64,000 bases of DNA from CAVVUF01 sp963751425 (GTDB taxonomy: Bacteria > Chloroflexota > Anaerolineae > Anaerolineales > UBA4823). Position numbers and translations under genes: made by a program. The stretch spans positions 62,001 through 126,000 of the forward strand of contig CAVVUF010000004.1 of the NCBI GenBank assembly GCA_963751425.1, given 5' to 3'. Shown here piece by piece: positions 17,248-26,507 of this stretch. The notes under the pieces are model-generated. The model searched no databases. It saw only the letters and a program-made list of their open reading frames with translations, and was not told the origin of the DNA. How positions within the stretch are numbered: the first letter of the stretch is position 1; each line of letters opens with the position of its first letter.

Positions 17248-18297
17248 ATGCTTACCCAAAAAAACCTCGCTCCCGGTCGTTCTCAAGATTTTTACAAATC
17301 ACTGCCGAAAGTAGAGCTACATAGGCATCTCGAAGGCTCCTTGCGTCTTGAGACGATGGTTGAGATTGCACGCTTGTACAGGATGCGCGTCCAGGAAATC
17401 GACCAGCTGCGCACCCTGGTGCAGGTCAATGAGGGCGAACCGTATAATTTTAAAAATTTCTTGTCAAAATTTGAGACCCTGCGGACATTCTACCAATCTC
17501 CAGAGATCATCGGGCGCTTCGCCCAGGAGGTGGTAGCTGACGCGGCTGCGGATAACGTTCGCTACCTGGAGCTGCGTTTCACTCCAATGGCATTGAGCGC
17601 CGCGCAAGGTTTTCCTTTAGCAGAAGTGATCGATTGGGTAATCGAGAATGTCGAAATCTCCAGCCGGCGGAACAAAATCCAAACCCGCTTGATCGTGAGC
17701 TTGAACCGTCATGAAAGCGTCCAGGTTGGTGAAAAGATTATTGCTCTGGCAGTCGATCGAAAAGATCGAGGGATTGTTGCCCTCGACCTGGCAGGAAATG
17801 AGGCTCAATTCCCGGCGCTGCCCTTTGCCGGGGTGATGCGTGAAGCCAGACAAGCTGGGCTGCATATTACCATTCATGCTGGAGAATGGGGGGGCGCCAG
17901 TAATGTGGCTGATGCCATTCGATCGCTTTACGCAGAACGGATTGGGCATGGGGTGCGGGTGATGGAGGATCCGGCAGTTGTGGAGCTCTCACAGGCAAGG
18001 GAAATCGCATTCTGTGTGTGTATGACCAGCAATATCCAATCAGGTATTGCTGCTTCACTTGAGGCTCATCCCGTCCGGGCGATGCTTTCAAACGGTTTAA
18101 ATGTAACGCTTAATACAGATGATCCGAGCATCAGCCAGATCCGTTTGAGCGATGAGTACCGCAAATTCTGTGAAGAGCTGGGCTTTCCTTTGGCGGTTCT
18201 GCGGGAAAGGCTGCTTTCAGCTGCTCGGGCGGCGTTTTTACCCGAACAGGACCGACAATCTCTCGTCCAACAGCTTTCTCAAGAATTTACACTCTAA
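17248..18297 (+). CDS. add: Adenosine deaminase family protein
   Basis: 349 residues; ATG with GGGATAGG just upstream. The metal-binding and catalytic residues of the adenosine/AMP deaminase superfamily are all visible: His25 and His27 in VELHRHLEGSL, TIHAGEWGG (zinc His and catalytic Glu), GHGVRV, and NTDDPSIS near 295. The expected reaction is adenosine (or a related purine) to inosine plus ammonia in purine salvage, in the cytoplasm. Substrate choice between adenosine and adenine or other derivatives cannot be settled by eye. It stands alone 79 nt after secA, convergent with the next operon. Confidence 0.88.
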   Translation: MLTQKNLAPGRSQDFYKSLPKVELHRHLEGSLRLETMVEIARLYRMRVQEIDQLRTLVQVNEGEPYNFKNFLSKFETLRTFYQSPEIIGRFAQEVVADAAADNVRYLELRFTPMALSAAQGFPLAEVIDWVIENVEISSRRNKIQTRLIVSLNRHESVQVGEKIIALAVDRKDRGIVALDLAGNEAQFPALPFAGVMREARQAGLHITIHAGEWGGASNVADAIRSLYAERIGHGVRVMEDPAVVELSQAREIAFCVCMTSNIQSGIAASLEAHPVRAMLSNGLNVTLNTDDPSISQIRLSDEYRKFCEELGFPLAVLRERLLSAARAAFLPEQDRQSLVQQLSQEFTL

Positions 18298-18380
18298 GAA
18301 CCTATCCGGAACTTTCGAGGGGTTTCGATTTTCAGGATAAGTGCTATTAATTGTGGATCTACCCAGAAGAAGTTTCGGCA

Positions 18381-18818
18381 CTAACTGCTGCCCAGGCTGC
18401 TGCGCCTTTTCCACTCTTCCACTGCTTCTCGGATCAAGTTACGAATATCTTCATCGGGCACAGCCTCGATTCCGGGATATTGTTCCCGGTCTACCTGTAC
18501 TGACATTCCATAATTTGGCAAGTCGACTAGATGAATGGAATGGTAGGAAAGCCCTGAAAAAGGAATTTTTTCCTGGAGGACTTCATCCACCTGCGCTGCC
18601 AGGCTTTTTAGCTGGGGAGGAGTCTTGGCTCCACTGGGTTGGAGAGTTCGCCATAAATTGTTTGCCAGACTCCGCTCTACAATGGCAGGCTTGGGTTCAA
18701 CAGGAAGCTGTTCAATCTTGATAGGAGGTAATGGAGTTTGAGCTGTGGGTATTGGAAGCCCAGGATCCAGCACCGAACGGCTCATCCAGGTTATGATCTC
18801 GGCGGTGGTTGAGCTCAA
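18381..18818 (-). CDS. Hypothetical protein, 145 residues
   Basis: Not recognised. The start TTG 18818 overlaps the stop of the preceding gene (TTGA-type overlap), which suggests translational coupling; an in-frame ATG exists at 18785. A Pro-rich first third (LPIPTAQTPLPPIKIEQLPVEP) is followed by a helical segment (LKSLAAQVDEVLQEKI) and an alpha/beta-like end with EDIRNLIREAVEEWKRR. No signal peptide or membrane helix. As the last gene of the mutase-meaB-mutM run, it may work with the small membrane protein before it. Confidence 0.6.
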   Translation of the reverse strand: MSSTTAEIITWMSRSVLDPGLPIPTAQTPLPPIKIEQLPVEPKPAIVERSLANNLWRTLQPSGAKTPPQLKSLAAQVDEVLQEKIPFSGLSYHSIHLVDLPNYGMSVQVDREQYPGIEAVPDEDIRNLIREAVEEWKRRSSLGSS

Positions 18819-19099
18819 AAACTGGCGTTGTTCCTGGCTAATGCCTCTACAGATTTGTAAATCTGACCATCGATCTCGATGATGATCCGATTATCTCGGG
18901 GGTCGTGAGCGACCCGCAAAGACCGGTCAGCAGCCTGGGATTGCGGTCTGCCCATGAGGGTCTCAGGATCTTCCTCTTGCGTGGGCTCTACCTTGGGTAG
19001 TTTCTTCTCCAATCCCAGAAGAGGGGTAACCAGTAAAGCCAGGATGAAACCGACAATAATCAAGACAATGCTGAGGACAATAATAAGGGATGTGGTCAT
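18815..19099 (-). CDS. Small single-pass membrane protein
   Basis: 94 residues. One N-terminal transmembrane helix (SLIIVLSIVLIIVGFILALLV, about 4-25) is followed by an acidic linker and a compact cytoplasmic or external region (DPRDNRIIIEIDGQIYKSVEALARN). No family recognised. It lies 4 nt after mutM and overlaps the next gene start, so all three should share a transcript. Confidence 0.65.
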   Translation of the reverse strand: MTTSLIIVLSIVLIIVGFILALLVTPLLGLEKKLPKVEPTQEEDPETLMGRPQSQAADRSLRVAHDPRDNRIIIEIDGQIYKSVEALARNNASF

Positions 19100-19103
19100 A
19101 GGG

Positions 19104-19934
19104 TCATTCTTTCCAGGGTGCGGATTGGCAATTGGGACAGAAGTGAGTACCGCGCTGTCCTACGACAATCCTTTGTATGGGTGTGCTGCATACCTGGCAG
19201 GGCTGCCCAGTACGCTGATAGACTTTGAAATGGTTCTGAAAATCACCACCACGGTAAACCCAATCGATGCTTGCTCCATGTCGTTGAATCCCTTCTTGTA
19301 AAACAGAACGGATGCTGGCTAACAGCACCTCAGCCTGTTGAGGGGACAGTACATGGGAAGACGAAAGTGGGTGCAGCTTGGCCCGGAAGAGGGCCTCGTC
19401 GGTATAAATATTCCCCATCCCAGCCAGGAAGGATTGATCCAGCAGCAGCGGTTTAATTTGCCGGTGCAAATGGATTAAGCGTTCGTGAAAGATCGAGCAG
19501 GTCAAACCGAGATCGAAAGGTTCGGGCCCCAAGTTTTTAAGCACCTGGTCTGGGTCTGGAACCAGCCAGGCCCGGCCAAATTTACGCATGTCATTGAATG
19601 CCAGGCGAATTCCACCTTCTAGACCCAGCAGCAGGCGATGGTGAGGTGGAATGGGTGCCTCAGCGGGTTCAACCACCAAATCTCCACTCATGCGCAGGTG
19701 GAAGAGCAGAAAATCTGGCGTCAGGGTCATGATCAGATATTTCCCTCGCCGGCTGATCGCCATGATTTTCTGACCGGTTATTCTCTTACAAAATTCCTCG
19801 GCAGAAGGCGTTGCCAGGGTTCGATTCCAAAAAACCTGTCCATTTTCAATGCGCAGGTTGAGGATTGATGGGTTTCCAAAGCCCCCTTGGCGCAGTCCAT
19901 TTGCAATAGTTTCAACTTCTGGTAATTCGGGCAT
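19104..19934 (-). CDS. mutM: Formamidopyrimidine-DNA glycosylase (Fpg)
   Basis: 276 residues. Mature N-terminus PELPEVET, with catalytic Pro2 and Glu3; the conserved lysine in SRRGKYLI; the H2TH region LLLDQSFLAGMGNIYTDEALF; and a C-terminal four-cysteine zinc finger (CQVC near 249 and CPNC near 267). It removes 8-oxoguanine and FapyG from oxidised DNA and cuts the strand by beta,delta-elimination. It sits in the middle of a tight operon, 16 nt behind GNAT and 4 nt before the small membrane protein. Confidence 0.96.
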   Translation of the reverse strand: MPELPEVETIANGLRQGGFGNPSILNLRIENGQVFWNRTLATPSAEEFCKRITGQKIMAISRRGKYLIMTLTPDFLLFHLRMSGDLVVEPAEAPIPPHHRLLLGLEGGIRLAFNDMRKFGRAWLVPDPDQVLKNLGPEPFDLGLTCSIFHERLIHLHRQIKPLLLDQSFLAGMGNIYTDEALFRAKLHPLSSSHVLSPQQAEVLLASIRSVLQEGIQRHGASIDWVYRGGDFQNHFKVYQRTGQPCQVCSTPIQRIVVGQRGTHFCPNCQSAPWKE

Positions 19935-19950
19935 AGGATCTCAATCTTTT

Positions 19951-20496
19951 TTAATCGCCCATGAATTCTGAGCGCAGGATCCCCATGATTAAAATATCCA
20001 AGAACTTGCCTTGCTGGAATTCGGCTTGGCGCAGACGGCCTTCATGGATAAAACCAGCTTTTTCATAAGCGTGGATTGCGCCGGGGTTGTTATCAAAAAC
20101 CCTGAGAAAGACGCGGTTCAAATTGAGTGTCTCAAAACCATGTTTTAAGAGCAGCCTGACCGCCTCAGTGCCATAGCCCTGGTTCCAATACCCTTTTTCT
20201 CCGATCATGATCCCAAATTCTGAACAGCGATTGCGCCAATCGATGGAAAAAAATCCGATAGAGCCGATTGATATCCATTCCTCTGCCTCTCCAGCCTTAC
20301 GAATTTCGATGACCATGGGATGTTCGTATTGCGGTTGGCTCAGCATTTTATCAAACCATTTCTCTTCATCGATGATTGAGTATGGCAGGTACTGTGAAAT
20401 GCCTCTACGCACTTCCGGATCGTTAAGCCAGGTCACAAAACGAGGAATGTCACTGCGCTCTGGGGCACGAAAGCGAATCCGCTTGCCGTATATCAT
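19951..20496 (-). CDS. GNAT N-acetyltransferase, RimJ/RimL-like
   Basis: 181 residues. The GNAT core is clear: EFGIMIGEKGYWNQGYGTEAVRLLLKHGF (acetyl-CoA pyrophosphate loop) followed by LRVFDNNPGAIHAYEKAGF. Such proteins acetylate protein N-termini, ribosomal proteins or small amines such as spermidine; the target is unknown. ATG 20496 overlaps the meaB stop by 4 nt (ATGA), implying coupling. Confidence 0.85.
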   Translation of the reverse strand: MIYGKRIRFRAPERSDIPRFVTWLNDPEVRRGISQYLPYSIIDEEKWFDKMLSQPQYEHPMVIEIRKAGEAEEWISIGSIGFFSIDWRNRCSEFGIMIGEKGYWNQGYGTEAVRLLLKHGFETLNLNRVFLRVFDNNPGAIHAYEKAGFIHEGRLRQAEFQQGKFLDILIMGILRSEFMGD

Positions 20497-21443
20497 GCTT
20501 CATCTCCAAGAATTAACCTCTGAACTGCCTGGTGGGGAGATAACCGTCTCTCCCTCACAGCATTGAGTATATCCTGGTAAAGCTTATCAGAAACGGTCCC
20601 TCGCCATTTCATCACCAGGGCTTCCTTGAGTAAGAAATCCAGCTCCGATTGCAGCCTGAGAAGGTCGCGCTGCAGCAATTCACCGGTGTTCAGCAAATGC
20701 TGCCGGTGTTGATGAATCGTTACAGCCAGCTCTGGGATGCCCGTCCCCAGGGTCGCCACTGTGCGCTGGATGGGTGGAATCCAGCCGGGAAGGGGACCAG
20801 CTAAGTCAAGCATAGCCCGCAAAGCCCTTTCGGCATTGTCTACACCTGGCTGGTCAGATTTGTTGATCACCAGGATATCGGCAATCTCCAAGATGCCAGC
20901 CTTGATTGCCTGGATATCATCTCCTAAGCCCGGGGCTTCGATGACCAGGGTGGTATGCGCAAGGCGAGCAATTTCGACTTCAGCCTGTCCCACACCCACA
21001 GTCTCAATCAGGATAATTTCAAAACCCGCAGCATCGAAAAGTTGGGCAGCAGCAGCCGTAGCAGCAGATAAGCCTCCCAGCGAGCCGCGGGAAGCCATTG
21101 ACCGAATAAACACTCCTGGATCCCCAGTCAGATCACGCATGCGAATGCGATCTCCCAGAATTGCCCCACCCGTGAAGGGACTGGTGGGGTCAACGGCAAT
21201 AATTCCCACGCGGCAGGGCTGATTTCCATCCGGCGATTGTCTGAATTGCCGTGCAAGCTGGTTGACCAGGGATGATTTTCCAGTGCCTGGCGCTCCAGTA
21301 ACGCCGATGATATGCGCCCGCCCAGTGTGCGGAAACAGAACGCTGAGTGTTTCTCGCCCTTGAGGGGTATCGTTTTCAACCAGGGAGAGGGCGCGCGCCA
21401 GCGCCAACCGGTTACCTTCCAGGATGGATGCCGCCAGGTTCAT
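20493..21443 (-). CDS. meaB: Methylmalonyl-CoA mutase-associated GTPase MeaB/ArgK
   Basis: 316 residues. P-loop GAPGTGKSS at 50-58, switch AVDPTSPFTGGAILGDRIRM, the G3-region ETVGVGQAE and the G4 motif NKSD. MeaB is the G-protein chaperone that loads and protects adenosylcobalamin in methylmalonyl-CoA mutase and related mutases. It lies 12 nt behind the B12-binding mutase subunit, the expected partner. The large catalytic subunit is not in this window. Confidence 0.94.
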   Translation of the reverse strand: MNLAASILEGNRLALARALSLVENDTPQGRETLSVLFPHTGRAHIIGVTGAPGTGKSSLVNQLARQFRQSPDGNQPCRVGIIAVDPTSPFTGGAILGDRIRMRDLTGDPGVFIRSMASRGSLGGLSAATAAAAQLFDAAGFEIILIETVGVGQAEVEIARLAHTTLVIEAPGLGDDIQAIKAGILEIADILVINKSDQPGVDNAERALRAMLDLAGPLPGWIPPIQRTVATLGTGIPELAVTIHQHRQHLLNTGELLQRDLLRLQSELDFLLKEALVMKWRGTVSDKLYQDILNAVRERRLSPHQAVQRLILGDEA

Positions 21444-21455
21444 GCCGATTCCTGA

Positions 21456-21875
21456 TCAGCTGGATGACCCCAGAACAGCCTTGCGGATATCTGCAATGTA
21501 TGTTTCGGACAAAGCACCTGGTCCGTAGACTCCGACAACGCCCATTTTTAGTAAATGGGGTACATCTTCATCTGGAATGATGCCGCCGATGAAAACCTTG
21601 ACATGGTCTTGTTCATTGGCTTTGAGCAGCTCTAAAATGCGGGGCACCAGCGCCATGTGTGCACCTGAGAGTACAGAAATCCCGATTACATCGACATCTT
21701 CCTGAAGAGCTGCTTCAGAGATCATTTCTGGGGTTTGGCGCAGCCCGGTGTAGATCACTTCCATTCCAGCATCTCGCAAGGCGCGCGCCACAACTTTAGC
21801 ACCACGGTCATGACCATCCAAGCCTGGTTTAGCTACAAGCACACGAATTTTTCTCTCACTCATCTGCCCATCCAT
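21456..21875 (-). CDS. Cobalamin-binding subunit of a methylmalonyl-CoA mutase-type enzyme
   Basis: 139 residues, the size of a free-standing B12-binding domain. The DxHxxG motif (D20-G-H22-D-R-G25) supplies His22 as the lower axial cobalt ligand. The SxL (GISVLSGAH) and GG (FIGGIIPDED) motifs of the Rossmann-like cobalamin fold follow. Together with a separate large subunit it should interconvert methylmalonyl-CoA (or isobutyryl-/ethylmalonyl-CoA-type substrates) and their isomers. The start could be ATG 21875 or ATG 21863; neither has a strong ribosome site. Confidence 0.9.
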   Translation of the reverse strand: MDGQMSERKIRVLVAKPGLDGHDRGAKVVARALRDAGMEVIYTGLRQTPEMISEAALQEDVDVIGISVLSGAHMALVPRILELLKANEQDHVKVFIGGIIPDEDVPHLLKMGVVGVYGPGALSETYIADIRKAVLGSSS

Positions 21876-21935
21876 TTTCCAGATAAAAACCTGTTTGAAC
21901 TCAATTCATTATACCGCAGGGTATTTTAGTCATTA

Positions 21936-24071
21936 TCAAGGAATTTGAGCCAGCAAGATCCCTAGGGTTGCAGTGCTGAAGTAGCCTTTCATAGGGTTAT
22001 TCAAATCGAAATTAATCGCCTGGATGGTGTGGTTCGACAACTCGGTTGGACCATTCGTCCACGCGCCGGAACCCTCTACAAAAGTGTAAGCGCCCTGCGC
22101 TGTACCAACATACAGAAAATAGGGAGATGTGGAGCGGGTGGCGAGAGCGGTAACCTTTATACCGGCCAGTCCTCGATAGACCCAGCCCTGTCCATTGACC
22201 CATTGATATAGCCCTGAATTGGTTCCTGCATACAAGCTGGCAGGAGCTGAAGCAGAAAAGGCTAAGGCATAGACCTCCAAGGTTCCAATGGGCAAATCCT
22301 GCCAAACACTGCCACCATCCTGGCTGACTTTTACACCTCCTGCTGCGTTCACGGCAGCATACACCTTGGCAGGGTTGGTCGGATCCACTGCCAGGCTCCA
22401 GATGCTTTGCCCAGGAAGGCCTGCGGATGCCCAGGTGACAGCGCCATTGATGCTCTTATAAACGCCAGCCCCTGAAGTGCCTAAATAAGCGATATTAGGG
22501 TTGGATGGAGCAAAGGACATGGATAAAAGTGGGTTGTAGGCTGCAGAGGCTATTTTCGTTTCGGGTCTCAAAACTGCAACGCTCACATCTTCATCAGGGA
22601 TAGGAGCTCCTGCAAATGGGTGAGTCTTCTCAAACGCTGAAACTGGTGAGCTTGTGATGGGTAGGCCTCCATTTGAGGCGTTCCATCCATTTCCAAGGCT
22701 GATGTCGGTTGAAAACAAGCCGCTGGCATTGCTTAGGGCATAAACCAGGTTGGGATTGGTTGGGTGCTGGATGAGGGCATGGATCGAAAGATCGCCCAGG
22801 TTGAGGTTATACTCATTCCAGGTAGCCCCATAATCAGTGGTTTTAGATACGCCCTTTCCCATAGTGCTGACATAAAGGGTTTTTGGAAACCCGAGTTGGG
22901 TAACCACACCTGTAGCAGAGATATTTGACAGACCTCTTTGGGCATGAAACCAGCTCGAGCCTGCATTTGTGCTCTTATACACACCATCTGCATCAGTGCC
23001 GGTGTACAACACCTGGCTATTTTGGGGATTTACTAAGACATCCCAGATAATAAGGGTGGGCAATCCAGATTGAACCCAACTGTTCCCAGCATTTATGGAC
23101 TTAAAGATCCCTTGATTGTTTTGAGTTGATAGGTAGACCGTGTTGGGTTGGTTGGGATCGAGGGTCATACGATAAATTTTGTCTCCAGCGTTGCCGCTAT
23201 TGGCTGGAACCCAGGAATTCATACTATCGGTTGACATAAAAACTCCCTCATGCCAAAGACCCGCATAAGCATAAAAGGGGCTGCGGCTGCCATCGATCAA
23301 AATATCGCGGGTATTTCGAATATCCCCTGCCTCAATCGGGATCCCATCATTAGCTGAATACCAGCTGATCCCATAATCATCACTGTGGTAAATTCCAGAC
23401 TGATGCATCGCAGCGTATATATTTTGCGGTGAAGTGGGATTGATCGCCAGACCATAAGCCCAGTCCTGCTGGTAGAGGCTGGGTATATCGCTAAGCACAG
23501 CCCGCCAACTGGCTCCACCATCCAAGCTGCGGTACACAACTCCATTCCAGGGTGCGTCTCCACCATTCGAAATACCGCGGGTGGAGATATATACCCGATC
23601 TGGATTAGTCGGGTCGATTAAAATGTCATAAACGATCGCTTTTTCTTGAATGCCATAACTGGATTGAAACCAGGATGCCCCGCCGTTGACGGACTTATAG
23701 AGTTTATCTCGATCGGTTCCAGCATAAACAATATTCGATTGAAGGGGGTTAACCGCTAGCGACCAAATAAAAGAATTATTGAGACCCGTATTGATCGGGT
23801 ACCACGTCTCTCCACCGTTGGTGGTCTTGAACACACCAGTACCCCACGTGCCGGCATATACGGTATCTGGATAGGTTGGATCCACTGCCATACTCACAAT
23901 TTTTCCTCCATCGGGACCAAGCCAAGTGGGGAAGACCATTTTCGACACCAGCGGTAGATAATTTACATAATCTCCAACGGCAGCGGGTGTTTTCGCCAGA
24001 GCTGGGCGATTAACGGAATATCCAATAAAAATGATCAATCCGAAGGCAATGAGTGTAATGAATTTTTTCAT
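21936..24071 (-). CDS. Secreted BNR/Asp-box beta-propeller protein
   Basis: 711 residues with an N-terminal signal peptide (KKFITLIAFGLIIFIGYSV). Almost the whole chain is beta-propeller made of Asp-box repeats of the SxDxGxxW type, for example TTNGGETWYP, SVNGGASWF, SLDGGASWRAV, STNAGSSWFHA, TTDYGATWNEY and SINGAVTWASAG, each followed by a DPTNP-like turn. At least ten repeats are readable, enough for two propellers. Such proteins resemble sialidase/Vps10-type propellers and usually bind glycans or proteins at the surface. The sialidase catalytic residues were not recognised, so no enzymatic role is claimed. Confidence 0.85.
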   Translation of the reverse strand: MKKFITLIAFGLIIFIGYSVNRPALAKTPAAVGDYVNYLPLVSKMVFPTWLGPDGGKIVSMAVDPTYPDTVYAGTWGTGVFKTTNGGETWYPINTGLNNSFIWSLAVNPLQSNIVYAGTDRDKLYKSVNGGASWFQSSYGIQEKAIVYDILIDPTNPDRVYISTRGISNGGDAPWNGVVYRSLDGGASWRAVLSDIPSLYQQDWAYGLAINPTSPQNIYAAMHQSGIYHSDDYGISWYSANDGIPIEAGDIRNTRDILIDGSRSPFYAYAGLWHEGVFMSTDSMNSWVPANSGNAGDKIYRMTLDPNQPNTVYLSTQNNQGIFKSINAGNSWVQSGLPTLIIWDVLVNPQNSQVLYTGTDADGVYKSTNAGSSWFHAQRGLSNISATGVVTQLGFPKTLYVSTMGKGVSKTTDYGATWNEYNLNLGDLSIHALIQHPTNPNLVYALSNASGLFSTDISLGNGWNASNGGLPITSSPVSAFEKTHPFAGAPIPDEDVSVAVLRPETKIASAAYNPLLSMSFAPSNPNIAYLGTSGAGVYKSINGAVTWASAGLPGQSIWSLAVDPTNPAKVYAAVNAAGGVKVSQDGGSVWQDLPIGTLEVYALAFSASAPASLYAGTNSGLYQWVNGQGWVYRGLAGIKVTALATRSTSPYFLYVGTAQGAYTFVEGSGAWTNGPTELSNHTIQAINFDLNNPMKGYFSTATLGILLAQIP

Positions 24072-24244
24072 GGGTATAATTGTCTCAATCGTTATCTAAA
24101 TGTGCGTGCCTGTGAATCAGTAATGGATGTTTCGCTCACGGCAGCTCTTGTATAAACGAATACCTGGTTATACAAAATCCATGCCAGTCAGCGATGTATT
24201 TTACTACTAGTGTCAGTGATTTTCATTACAATAGGAGCAAACGT

Positions 24245-25186
24245 ATGAATAAAAGAGATCTTGTTTTAAACCTTCTAGAAGCTGGTAAGGATCAGACTTA
24301 TATCCCAGCGGGATTTTTTCTCCATTTTGGCCCATCCTTTCAACGAGGCCAGGCGGCAATTGAGAAACACCTCGAATTTTTTCGCTTTACCGAAATGGAT
24401 TTTGTGAAAATTCAATATGAGCATACCTTTCCTCATCTTCCTGAGATCATAAACCCAGACGATTGGTCGAAGATGCCCTTCTACAAGAAGGATTTTTATG
24501 AAGAGCCTTTGAAAGTGGTCGAAGGGCTGGTGAAAGCCGCTAAAAAAGAAGCTTTGGTCATAATGACCCTCTATTCGCCGTTCATGTGCGCCGGTCATAC
24601 GACGAGTGAGCGGATAATTAACCAGCACATCCGAGAAAACCCGTCGAAGGCAAAGAAAGGCATTGAGTTCATTGCCGAGAGCCTGTTGATCTTTGTCAAA
24701 GAGTGTATTAAGTTGGGAGTGGATGGCTTCTATACTTCGACGCAAGGGGGTGAGAGCCATCGCTTTTCTGATCCGGCATTATTCTTGGAGTGCATCAAGC
24801 CTGCTGACTTGATTTTGATGGAGGAAATCAATCGGAAGTGTATTTTTAATGTACTGCATGTATGCGATTATAACGGTGGGTACCATGACCTGACACCTTT
24901 CCTGGATTATCCCGGGCAGGTGGTCAATTGCAGCTTGCAGCTCGGCGATCACACACTCACCGGTAAAGAGGTTTCCAAGATGTTCAAGCGGCCCTACATG
25001 GGCGGGATTGAGCGCAAGGGAACCATTGCGACTGGCAGCCAGGCTGAAATTCGGGAAGCTGTGCTGGGGTTGTTCAAGGACAAGCCGGAAAAATACATCC
25101 TGGCAGCCGACTGCACGCTGCCAGGTGATGTAAACTGGGAAAATATCCGCACCGCCATCCGGACAGCGCACGAGTTTACGCGTTGA
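24245..25186 (+). CDS. Uroporphyrinogen decarboxylase-family (MtaA/CmuA-like) protein
   Basis: 313 residues from ATG 24245, which follows AGGAG; a longer upstream frame lacks a ribosome site. The UroD (beta/alpha)8 pattern fits, but the zinc-type methyltransferase signature HxC (HVCDYNGGY, near residue 200) plus a late Cys (AADCTLPGDVNWENI) groups it with MtaA/CmuA-like corrinoid methyltransferases rather than haem synthesis. Expected chemistry: transfer of a methyl group between a corrinoid and a thiol such as coenzyme M or an analogue; neither corrinoid protein nor substrate enzyme is adjacent. It is convergent with trxB. Confidence 0.75.
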   Translation: MNKRDLVLNLLEAGKDQTYIPAGFFLHFGPSFQRGQAAIEKHLEFFRFTEMDFVKIQYEHTFPHLPEIINPDDWSKMPFYKKDFYEEPLKVVEGLVKAAKKEALVIMTLYSPFMCAGHTTSERIINQHIRENPSKAKKGIEFIAESLLIFVKECIKLGVDGFYTSTQGGESHRFSDPALFLECIKPADLILMEEINRKCIFNVLHVCDYNGGYHDLTPFLDYPGQVVNCSLQLGDHTLTGKEVSKMFKRPYMGGIERKGTIATGSQAEIREAVLGLFKDKPEKYILAADCTLPGDVNWENIRTAIRTAHEFTR

Positions 25187-25231
25187 TATCGCTGACTGGT
25201 GCAGTGATGGAAGGTGGGGATTGAGGGCTGG

Positions 25232-26441
25232 CTAGCCGGTTTCCCTCAGGTATTGGCGGATCATCAATGCTGCTGTAGCACCTTCGCCTGCAGCAGAGGC
25301 GGCTTGCTTGGTCGAGCCGGCGCGCACGTCCCCCGCCGCGAACAATCCCGGCAGCGAGGTCATCAACGATTTGTCGGTGACCACAAAGCCATGACTGATC
25401 CACTTCTACTTGTTCTTTGACCAGGCCGTTATTCGGAGTCAGCCCGACAAAGGCAAAAACTCCATCATACTGCCATTCTTTCAGCTCGCCCGTGGCCCGA
25501 TCTTCGACCAAGATCGCTTGCAAGCGATCGTCCTTTACTTTGAACTCTTTAACAGCATGGTTGACGGTCACGCGCATGTTAGGCTGCTCAGAGACCTTTT
25601 GCTGCAAGATTTGGCTGGCCTTCACCTTGGGAAGGAATTCGACGATATCCACCTGAGAGGCGAAGCGTGTCAAGAACAGCCCTTCTTCGAAACCGCTGTT
25701 GCCCCCGCCGACAACCAGAAGTTTTTTGCCTTTATAGAATGCGCCATCACAGGTAGCGCAAAAATGAATATTGGTGCCGATGAGCTCGTCTTCTCCTGGA
25801 ACATCCAGCTTGCGGTAGCGCGCCCCGGTGGCTAAAAGAAGCGCCTCGCAAGAATAGGAAATGCCATCTCCCGTTTTGACAGTCCAATAGTTTTCATCGG
25901 GCTTGATCTCGGTAACTTCTTGCACTTCAAGGATTTCAACGCCAAAGCGGCGCGCCTGCCTAGCCAACCGGTCAGCAAATTCAGCCCCGGGAATACCTTC
26001 ATCAAATCCTGGAAAATTGTCCAATTTCTCGGTACTGCCAGCTTGCCCGCCCAGGCCGGCTCTTTCAATCACCAGGGTGTCTAAGCCCTCGCGCGCCATA
26101 TAGAGGGCTGCCGTCAGCCCAGTTGGGCCCGCGCCAACCACGATGACATCATAAAAGGCACGTTGGGCTTTTGTGTTTAAGCCCAGTTTCTCGGCAAGCT
26201 GGGCGTTGGATGGCTCAACCATGATGGTGCCATCCGGGCAAACGATTGTCGGTATGATGCGTTTTCCCTGGTTGACCTGCTCGACAAATGCCATGGCTTC
26301 AGGGTCATGCTCGATATCGATGTTGTGATAGGGGACGCGCTGCTCGCCAAAGAACTTCTTGGTGCGTTTACAATCCGGACACCAAACAGTACTGTAGATG
26401 ATGACTTGCTTACCGCTTTTCAGAATTTCTTCTTTTTGCAT
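25232..26441 (-). CDS. trxB: Glutaredoxin-like / thioredoxin reductase fusion (frameshifted near C-terminus)
   Basis: Residues 1-88 are a glutaredoxin/NrdH-like domain with CPDC at 21-24. From about 97 a thioredoxin reductase follows: FAD motif GAGPTG 103-108, redox pair CATC 228-231 in HFCATCDGAF, NADPH motif VVGGGNSG. The fused domain probably takes electrons from the reductase. At about 25394 one extra base shifts the frame. With it removed the chain continues HGFVVTDKSLMTSLPG, LFAAGDVRAGSTKQAA and ends RQYLRETG at TAG 25232-25234, which is exactly the family C-terminus. Read literally the frame runs on as non-homologous sequence to 25176. Start ATG 26441 is preferred over ATG 26450. DUF302 lies upstream. 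Confidence 0.88.
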
Positions 26442-26507
26442 GACCAGCATCCTGCATTCATATCGTTCTAAGGAAAATCGCAGTTGGACTCAATTTATAC
26501 TTCAAAA

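Noticed and set aside
21876..21935. Cobalamin riboswitch before the B12-binding subunit
   Set aside because: Only 60 bases are available and no B12-box-like conserved segment is present.
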